Shown here: positions 1 to 4,126 of the stretch, piece after piece
Layout: each line of letters begins with the position of its first letter
How positions within the stretch are numbered: position 1 is the first letter of the stretch
Assembly (NCBI GenBank): GCA_017532485.1
Contig: JAFXJE010000081.1
Span: 1 to 6,388 of the forward strand
Origin: Peptococcaceae bacterium
Lineage (GTDB): Bacteria; Bacillota; Peptococcia; Peptococcales; Peptococcaceae
Reading direction: 5' to 3'
Length of the DNA: 6,388 nt
Notes under the pieces: model-generated
Databases searched by the model: none
The model's input: only the letters and a program-made list of their open reading frames with translations
What the model was told of the DNA's origin: nothing
Made by a program: the position numbers and the translations under genes

Positions 1-2442
1 CAACTTGCCATTACCGTCATAAACCTTTGTTGCAGCCAAACTAGCTGCCGGCACTTGTTCAAATTCAGTAGTATCAGCGATATACGCATCTTTAACATCT
101 TCTGTATAGTAATAACCATCACTGCCTAAAAATACAACGGGAGTATCATAATGGTCTATTGTACCATCGTCATTATAAATAATATTCTGGCGAATATAAC
201 CACCATTAACATCCTGTAAAAAAGCACCTGTGTTATCTACAGCATATTGATTAGGCAACTGGGTAAACTTCGCCTTATCTATCGCCGAATAACCATTATA
301 GACATCTGCTGTAATGATATTTTCACCATCACTATAAGCATTTACCCAACTATGAGTTGTACTTTGTGCAAAAGTTACTCGACTAGCCAAATAAGCATCT
401 CTTTCTGCTTGCGTAAAATAAACACCAGCAGCAGGGTTATCTTTATCTTGGAAAATAGTTAACAAATTACCATTAGCATCTGTCGCCTTAACATAACCGC
501 CGCCATAGCCTGTAATCAAATTGCCATTGGCATCGGCATAATATTCATCAGGTACAGATTGATAATTTTCAAATTCATCCTGCAATAGCGAAAATTCACC
601 ATCAATTAAATAATTACCGTTGCCATCATCATAAACTCTAGCCCCGATTACCTTTTTGCTGTCTAATTCCTTAGCAGAGAAAGTAATGCCAGCTGCTTCT
701 TTAGCAGCTGTATAAGTCGCTAATTGGTCAGCAGTACAATACTCCACTTCCTCTTGGCCTGATACAGTAATTTCATAAATAGTTGGTAAGGTGCCGTCAT
801 CATTTACTGCAACATAATCACCATTATAATCTTTCAGCAAATGAGCTTTGCCACTGGTCCCATATTGAAATCTAACATATTCAGCAGGCAGATTGGCAGA
901 TACTTTAAATTCATCCATAATTTGATGATATGAATCTTTATCTAAGTTTTGTAATGCCTTGTATTGTTTTTCCGAAATATAATCTTTGCCATTATTATAA
1001 ACACGAGCAGCCTCAATATTTTCATCTGCTAAATTTACTTTTGGAAAAGCTAAATCATATCCAGGTGTTTTCTTAGTATAATATTTGCCATCCGTACCTA
1101 AATAAATACTCCCTGCCTTAGCAGAAATATATTCTCCAGCAGCATCTTTCAACAAGACACCATTTTCGTCCATAAAATATTTAGGGAAAATATCAGCTGT
1201 ACCAAAAACTGCTTCGCGTAATAAATCCATATCAAAAACATCACCATTTTCGGTATAGAGATATTGATTATCGCTGCTCAAAATTTCTTGTAAATGGTCT
1301 TCGGTAATCTGTAATTTGCCATTAGCATCAAACAAACTGCCTCTATTGATATCATTAATCATTTTGGCAAAAGTATTAGCCAAGGTATCTAATCTTTCCA
1401 TGTAGTATTCGATACCACGATTTTCCGGGTCACCATCAGCATTAAGCAAGTCAAGATAAGCACCCAAACTCCCATTTTCCATATCGTCACCAAAAACATA
1501 AATAGATTGAGTTGGTGGTACAGTTTCGATATAGTGTTCATTCTTATCTTGAGTTAAAATAGCACCATTTTCCGCATAGGTATAAGTATATTCTTCGTTT
1601 TTAATGTTGATGCTGATATTAGTTCCACGCCCAATTTCATCAGCAGACGGACGCAATTCAAATTCAACAAAATCTTCGTTATCAACTAAAATATGTTTAT
1701 TCCCATTACTGTCCATCAGATAAATACTCATAGCTTCATAATCTTCAGCATCTACCTGATAACGAATATCCATAATCCCAGACAATTCATCCAATAACAG
1801 ATTGCGTTCATCCATCAATTCCAACGCAGAATTGCCAACCAATTTATCAGTTCTGATTAAATCATTCAGGTTGGCGATTTTTTCCAAGATCATATTAACA
1901 TTATCTACTTCCATTTGCAGGTCTTCGACATTTTGGCGAAAAATAGTTTCCACATTGCCACTAATTTCGTTAAACAATTTATTTACTAACTGAATATTAT
2001 TTTTTACTACATTGATGTATTCTGCACCACTGGCATCAGAAAGCAAACTTTCAAAAGAAGTCATAACTTCGCTGAGCTGTGCCTGCAGACCTTCATTAAT
2101 ACTCTCATCTAAAATTCCTTGCAAATCATTTAAGCCGGAAACAAAAACATCCTCATAGCCATACTCAGCATTTTCCGTACGATAACGAGCATCCAACGAA
2201 GCATCACGCAGTTGTTGAATACCAGTAGCTTCTACCCCATACCCGATTTTAACGCCTTGATTAGAATATTTGCTCTTATAACCACTATCACCAATAGAAC
2301 GAATATCCAATCTTTGACGAGTATAACCATTTGTATTAATATTAGTAATATTTTGACCGGTTACATCAAGATTACCTTGGGCAGTAACAATACCGCTACG
2401 TGCTATGTATAATCCCGAAAATGATGAACGGTTAGTAATCAT
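1..2442 (-). CDS. flgK: FlgK, flagellar hook-associated protein 1, C-terminus cut by the window edge
   Basis: The reading frame is open without a stop from the ATG at 2442-2440 to base 1, giving 814 residues of a longer protein. FlgK is the first junction protein between hook and filament and is exported through the flagellar type III apparatus. Residues 11-47 match the N-terminal D0 helix and rod/hook signature (LDVTGQNITNINTNGYTRQ at 25-43). Residues 171-228 match the conserved D1 region (IANLNDLI, then LELMDERNLLLDELS at 207-221). Residues 323-369 carry the second conserved block (NGSLGAYLDLL, then ERLDTLANTFAKMIND). From about residue 370 the protein leaves the usual FlgK pattern and becomes a long repetitive insert rich in D-x-N-G turns. 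The C-terminal D1/D0 helices that would close the protein are not reached. Many FlgK proteins are about 450-650 residues in total, so this one is unusually long. The start is fixed by a good Shine-Dalgarno sequence six bases upstream, 16 bases after flgN. FlgK family is certain; the role of the insert is unknown. Confidence 0.93.
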   Translation of the reverse strand, partial: MITNRSSFSGLYIARSGIVTAQGNLDVTGQNITNINTNGYTRQRLDIRSIGDSGYKSKYSNQGVKIGYGVEATGIQQLRDASLDARYRTENAEYGYEDVFVSGLNDLQGILDESINEGLQAQLSEVMTSFESLLSDASGAEYINVVKNNIQLVNKLFNEISGNVETIFRQNVEDLQMEVDNVNMILEKIANLNDLIRTDKLVGNSALELMDERNLLLDELSGIMDIRYQVDAEDYEAMSIYLMDSNGNKHILVDNEDFVEFELRPSADEIGRGTNISINIKNEEYTYTYAENGAILTQDKNEHYIETVPPTQSIYVFGDDMENGSLGAYLDLLNADGDPENRGIEYYMERLDTLANTFAKMINDINRGSLFDANGKLQITEDHLQEILSSDNQYLYTENGDVFDMDLLREAVFGTADIFPKYFMDENGVLLKDAAGEYISAKAGSIYLGTDGKYYTKKTPGYDLAFPKVNLADENIEAARVYNNGKDYISEKQYKALQNLDKDSYHQIMDEFKVSANLPAEYVRFQYGTSGKAHLLKDYNGDYVAVNDDGTLPTIYEITVSGQEEVEYCTADQLATYTAAKEAAGITFSAKELDSKKVIGARVYDDGNGNYLIDGEFSLLQDEFENYQSVPDEYYADANGNLITGYGGGYVKATDANGNLLTIFQDKDNPAAGVYFTQAERDAYLASRVTFAQSTTHSWVNAYSDGENIITADVYNGYSAIDKAKFTQLPNQYAVDNTGAFLQDVNGGYIRQNIIYNDDGTIDHYDTPVVFLGSDGYYYTEDVKDAYIADTTEFEQVPAASLAATKVYDGNGKL
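25..303 (-). repeat. FlgK insert repeat unit 3 (protein-level, degenerate)
   Basis: This covers FlgK residues 714-806. It opens with VYNGYSAIDKAKF, then LPNQYAVDNTGAFLQD (729-744), NGGYIRQ, YNDDGTID and VFLGSDGYYYTED. It ends at VPAASLAATK, immediately before another VYDGNGKL (residues 807-814, bases 24 to 1). That last octapeptide looks like the opening of a further unit cut by the window edge, so the array probably continues to the left. Confidence 0.55.
304..636 (-). repeat. FlgK insert repeat unit 2 (protein-level, degenerate)
   Basis: This covers FlgK residues 603-713. It opens with VYDDGNGNYL, followed by VPDEYYADANGN (630-641), GGGYVKATDANGNL (647-660) and VYFTQAERDAYL (674-685). The hexapeptide DANGNL occurs twice, 18 residues apart (637-642 and 655-660). 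The matching codons differ at several third positions, so the small repeat is not a recent DNA copy. Confidence 0.55.
637..1002 (-). repeat. FlgK insert repeat unit 1 (protein-level, degenerate)
   Basis: This covers FlgK residues 481-602. It opens with VYNNGKDYIS, continues with a helical-looking stretch, then LPAEYVRF (518-525), and then NGDYVAVNDDG (540-550). The order VY..G, then [LV]P..Y, then a D/N-x-x-G turn with an aromatic or hydrophobic strand is shared with units 2 and 3. It contains the only cysteine of the visible insert (C569). Confidence 0.55.
1003..1335 (-). repeat. FlgK insert repeat unit 0 (protein-level, degenerate)
   Basis: This covers FlgK residues 370-480, from LFDANGKL to the residues just before VYNNG. 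Its second half (YFMDENGVLLKDAAGEYISA, then IYLGTDGKYYTKK) lines up with the same part of unit 3 (YAVDNTGAFLQDVNGGYIRQ, then VFLGSDGYYYTED). The similarity is at the protein level only. The boundary at its start is uncertain, because LFDANG also sits where ordinary FlgK proteins resume after the LDTLA helix. Confidence 0.55.
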
Positions 2443-2448
2443 AACTTA

Positions 2449-2457
2449 CTCCTTCCT
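2449..2457 (-). promoter_or_regulatory. Ribosome binding site of flgK
   Basis: On the minus strand AGGAAGGAG is followed by the six-base spacer TAAGTT and then ATG. It lies between the flgN stop and flgK and fixes the flgK start. The same nonamer is found before the fliT-like gene. Confidence 0.85.
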
Positions 2458-2458
2458 A

Positions 2459-2911
2459 CTAGATTGAGCGATTCATCAGATTGCTGCTGTAATTTTTCAA
2501 TTTTCCTTCACGCAGCAAATCATCTTTACTCTTATCCAGTAATTCCAATTTTTCTTTCACAATTTCTTGGCAACGTTCATTGTTAGCTTTCACCAACTGA
2601 ACATAACCACTCAATTCGTGATATACATCGCGTAAACGCTGCTGCAAATCAGCATCATCAATTACATCAATCAATTCTTTTAAAGTCTTAGCAGAGGTTT
2701 GCAAGCCACTATGCAAACGAACTCTTCTTTGTTCTAGACCCTGAGTTTTTAGAACCATAACTTGTTCTCTCTTCACAAATTCATCCAAATCAAAGTAATG
2801 ACCAGATAGGTACAAGTTCAATTTTTCTTGTTCTAACGCCGAAAAATCTTTATAGACACGACAATATTCTTCCATAAAAGCAACATATTGTGCTAATTCT
2901 TTCTTATCCAT
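2459..2911 (-). CDS. flgN: FlgN-like export chaperone for FlgK and FlgL
   Basis: The product is a 150-residue, charged, almost entirely helical protein without a signal peptide or membrane segment, as expected for the FlgN family. FlgN is a cytoplasmic chaperone that binds the C-terminal helices of FlgK and FlgL and brings them to the flagellar export gate. The pattern of an N-terminal long helix (YVAFMEEYCRVYKDFSALEQEKL), then a segment with KREQVMVLKTQGLEQRRVRL and a long C-terminal coiled region is typical of FlgN. The family is divergent, so position carries weight: it sits directly between flgM and flgK, as in Bacillus and many other Bacillota. I chose the ATG at 2911-2909 because the GGGTGA at its upstream side is seven bases away from it. 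The ATG two codons earlier (2917) would have the Shine-Dalgarno almost touching it. The start overlaps the flgM stop in ATGGATAA, which suggests translational coupling. The gene ends in TAG, 16 bases before flgK. Confidence 0.82.
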   Translation of the reverse strand: MDKKELAQYVAFMEEYCRVYKDFSALEQEKLNLYLSGHYFDLDEFVKREQVMVLKTQGLEQRRVRLHSGLQTSAKTLKELIDVIDDADLQQRLRDVYHELSGYVQLVKANNERCQEIVKEKLELLDKSKDDLLREGKLKNYSSNLMNRSI

Positions 2912-3206
2912 TTTCATTCACCCGATGCCCAATATTTGTGCTAGCCTGACACATTTTTTCAACTACTGCCCGGCCAGAAACGGAATAGCTCCCTGCCTTA
3001 ACTTGCTGCTTAATTCTTTCTACTCTTTCAGCTCTCATTTCCATTAACTGCGCATCAGTTATTTCTGGTTTTGCTTGTGCTGCAGAAGAAAAAGACACCG
3101 TATCACAATTGCGCTTAGCTGTGCCTTTAGCTTTACCAGCTGCTGCACCTGTCTGTAATTGTTTTGTTCTACATTGATTTAAATATTGAAATGAATCTAT
3201 TCTCAT
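2904..3206 (-). CDS. flgM: FlgM, anti-sigma-28 factor
   Basis: The product is a 100-residue protein, a normal length for FlgM. The family binds the flagellar sigma factor FliA/SigD (sigma-28) and holds late flagellar genes off until the hook-basal body is complete. The recognisable C-terminal core is at residues 58-85, with RAERVERIKQQVKAGSY followed by SGRAVVEKM. It matches the FlgM pattern R..RV..IK..+..G.Y, then a helix that packs on the sigma factor. A serine-rich DTVSFSSAA at 35-43 corresponds to the 'D.V.lS..A' segment before the core. The N-terminus (basic, Gln/Ala/Gly/Lys-rich) looks disordered, as expected of a protein exported unfolded. The ATG at 3206-3204 is preferred over an in-frame GTG at 3215, which lies inside the Shine-Dalgarno sequence. 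The gene lies between the fliT-like gene and flgN, so the regulator is probably co-transcribed with late genes that it controls. Export as in Salmonella is family knowledge, not something visible here. Confidence 0.88.
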   Translation of the reverse strand: MRIDSFQYLNQCRTKQLQTGAAAGKAKGTAKRNCDTVSFSSAAQAKPEITDAQLMEMRAERVERIKQQVKAGSYSVSGRAVVEKMCQASTNIGHRVNENG

Positions 3207-3211
3207 GTTTC

Positions 3212-3220
3212 TCACCCCTT
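3212..3220 (-). promoter_or_regulatory. Ribosome binding site of flgM
   Basis: The minus strand reads AAGGGGTGA, then the five-base spacer GAAAC, then ATG. It is close to the full anti-Shine-Dalgarno complement AAGGAGGTGA. Because the GTG at 3215-3213 is part of this site, that GTG is unlikely to be the start codon. Confidence 0.78.
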
Positions 3221-3223
3221 CAT

Positions 3224-3679
3224 TTAGCGTAGCCGATTGTATCTTGCCCCTGCCATAATTGTATTATTAAAGGCATTGCCATAACCGGCAATTTTAGCAG
3301 ACCGTACTTTCGCTTCATCTTTTTCTTTCAGTTTTTCTGCTAAAGCATCTCGCTTGCCTATTATATTCATCATCACTTGTTTATCTAATTCTGCCATTTT
3401 ATTTATTAAACTATTTACTTGCTGATACAGGCGGCAAATTTCTTCCTGCTCAGCATCCCTTGTTGGAACAGCCAGCCACTGTTCAATCTGTTTACTGCTG
3501 GCGGGAGACCAACGTATCGCCTGCAAGCGTTTGACGATGTTCTCCCGTTCAGCCATATAATTTTCTATAGAATTATCTTCCAGTAAATCTTGTTCTATTG
3601 AGGCTTGGCTGAGCAGTTTTTCCGTACAGCCAACCAGCGCCGTCATTTCATTAAACATATATGTCAGCTGTCGTTTCAT
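3224..3679 (-). CDS. Small helical protein after fliS, putative FliT-like flagellar chaperone
   Basis: The product is 151 residues, charged and predicted mainly helical by its sequence pattern, with no signal peptide or membrane segment. I do not recognise a specific family from sequence alone. Its place directly after fliD-fliS is where fliT sits in Salmonella and Bacillus. Its make-up suits a FliT/FlgN-type chaperone: an N-terminal helix MKRQLTYMFNEMTALVGCTE, then AERENIVKRLQAIR at 43-56, and a long helix over about 76-128. The protein is longer than a typical FliT of about 110-125 residues. The C-terminal tail (KIAGYGNAF at 129-137, ending ARYNRLR) is Gly/Asn/Tyr-rich and resembles tails of FlgN-like proteins. 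If it is FliT-like its client would be FliD. The start is ATG at 3679-3677, nine bases after AGGAAGGAG. A GTG at 3700 in the same frame overlaps the fliS stop and would put the ribosome site inside the coding region. The stop is TAA, 17 bases before flgM. Confidence 0.7.
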   Translation of the reverse strand: MKRQLTYMFNEMTALVGCTEKLLSQASIEQDLLEDNSIENYMAERENIVKRLQAIRWSPASSKQIEQWLAVPTRDAEQEEICRLYQQVNSLINKMAELDKQVMMNIIGKRDALAEKLKEKDEAKVRSAKIAGYGNAFNNTIMAGARYNRLR

Positions 3680-3688
3680 CTGCCAGCT

Positions 3689-3697
3689 CTCCTTCCT
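3689..3697 (-). promoter_or_regulatory. Ribosome binding site of the fliT-like gene
   Basis: The minus strand reads AGGAAGGAG, followed by the nine-base spacer AGCTGGCAG and ATG at 3679. This decides the start against the in-frame GTG at 3700-3698. Confidence 0.75.
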
Positions 3698-3699
3698 CA

Positions 3700-4083
3700 C
3701 TATTGTCCTTGACTAATTTTATTTGCTTCTTTCCAAGTATCCCGTAAGTCAGTAACCATTGGAATAATAGCTTCTATCATAGTCTTATCTTTTTTGATAT
3801 TTGCTTCTACTAATTGATATTTAAAGAAATCATATAAACGAGCCAGCTCTGTTGAGATAGGATATTTAGGGTCTAAAGTCGCCATCAAATAATCGATAAT
3901 ATCCTGTGAACGTACGATAGCTTCATGGGCTTGAATAGTATCATTATCTTCGATAGCAATTACTGCCCTGCGCATGCGTTTAATCCACTCATCATAAAGT
4001 AAAATCAGCAACTCACCTTTAGTCATAGTATTAATTGACTGTTGTTTATATTGCTGTAATTGAGTTCCGTAACCGTAAGCCAA
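3700..4083 (-). CDS. fliS: FliS, flagellin export chaperone
   Basis: The product is 127 residues, the usual FliS length. FliS is a cytoplasmic four-helix protein that clamps the C-terminal helix of flagellin, prevents early polymerisation and delivers it to the export gate. Visible family landmarks are the N-terminal QYKQQSINTMTKGELLILLYDE (about 11-32, the Y..n.i.T.++geLl.+LYD pattern), SQDIIDYLMATLD at 59-71, LARLYDFFKYQLVEANIKKD at 80-99 and VTDLRDTWKEA at 110-120. The start is TTG at 4083-4081. No ATG or GTG fits, since the next methionine (M20) would remove the conserved N-terminal helix. An AGGAGG seven bases upstream strongly supports the TTG. The gene follows fliD by 35 bases and is followed by the fliT-like gene after 20 bases, the classic fliD-fliS-fliT order. 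The TAG stop is followed directly by the next gene's ribosome site. Confidence 0.95.
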   Translation of the reverse strand: MAYGYGTQLQQYKQQSINTMTKGELLILLYDEWIKRMRRAVIAIEDNDTIQAHEAIVRSQDIIDYLMATLDPKYPISTELARLYDFFKYQLVEANIKKDKTMIEAIIPMVTDLRDTWKEANKISQGQ

Positions 4084-4090
4084 AACGACT

Positions 4091-4100
4091 CCTCCTCACC
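4091..4100 (-). promoter_or_regulatory. Strong ribosome binding site before the TTG start of fliS
   Basis: The minus strand reads GGTGAGGAGG, then the seven-base spacer AGTCGTT, then TTG. It contains a perfect AGGAGG, the strongest such site in the window, and probably compensates for the weak start codon. Confidence 0.85.
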
Positions 4101-4111
4101 TTTTCTTTTTC

Positions 4112-4126
4112 GTCAGTTTTACTGAC
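4112..4126 (-). other. Small perfect hairpin over the fliD stop codon
   Basis: On the minus strand GTCAGT-AAA-ACTGAC can form a six-base-pair stem with a three-base loop. It overlaps the end of fliD, and TAA AAC TGA gives two in-frame stops. It is followed by A-rich sequence rather than a T run, so it is not an intrinsic terminator for the minus strand. It could be an mRNA processing or stability element between fliD and fliS, or chance. Confidence 0.3.

Noticed and set aside
463..534. Two copies of the DANGNL coding stretch as a recent DNA repeat or slippage site
   Set aside because: The two copies differ at several third codon positions, so this is old protein-level repetition rather than a simple DNA repeat.
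247..2412. Plus-strand open frames of 60-71 codons at 247-462, 1802-1993 and 2212-2412
   Set aside because: They lie opposite flgK, have no ribosome site, and encode Ser/Thr/Ile-rich peptides typical of the antisense of an AT-rich gene.
3213..3215. GTG as the start of flgM
   Set aside because: It is part of the AAGGGGTGA ribosome site of the ATG at 3206.
3275..3295. Hairpin ATTGCC/GGCAAT followed by a few T on the plus strand
   Set aside because: It lies inside the minus-strand fliT-like gene, the T run is only three to four bases after the stem, and no plus-strand gene precedes it.
3698..3700. GTG as the start of the fliT-like gene
   Set aside because: It would place the AGGAAGGAG site inside the coding region; the ATG at 3679 has that site at normal distance.
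2443..4118. Possible sigma-28 promoter in the gene junctions
   Set aside because: I found no convincing TAAA, spacer of about 15, GCCGATAA arrangement on the minus strand near the starts of flgK, flgM, the fliT-like gene or fliS.
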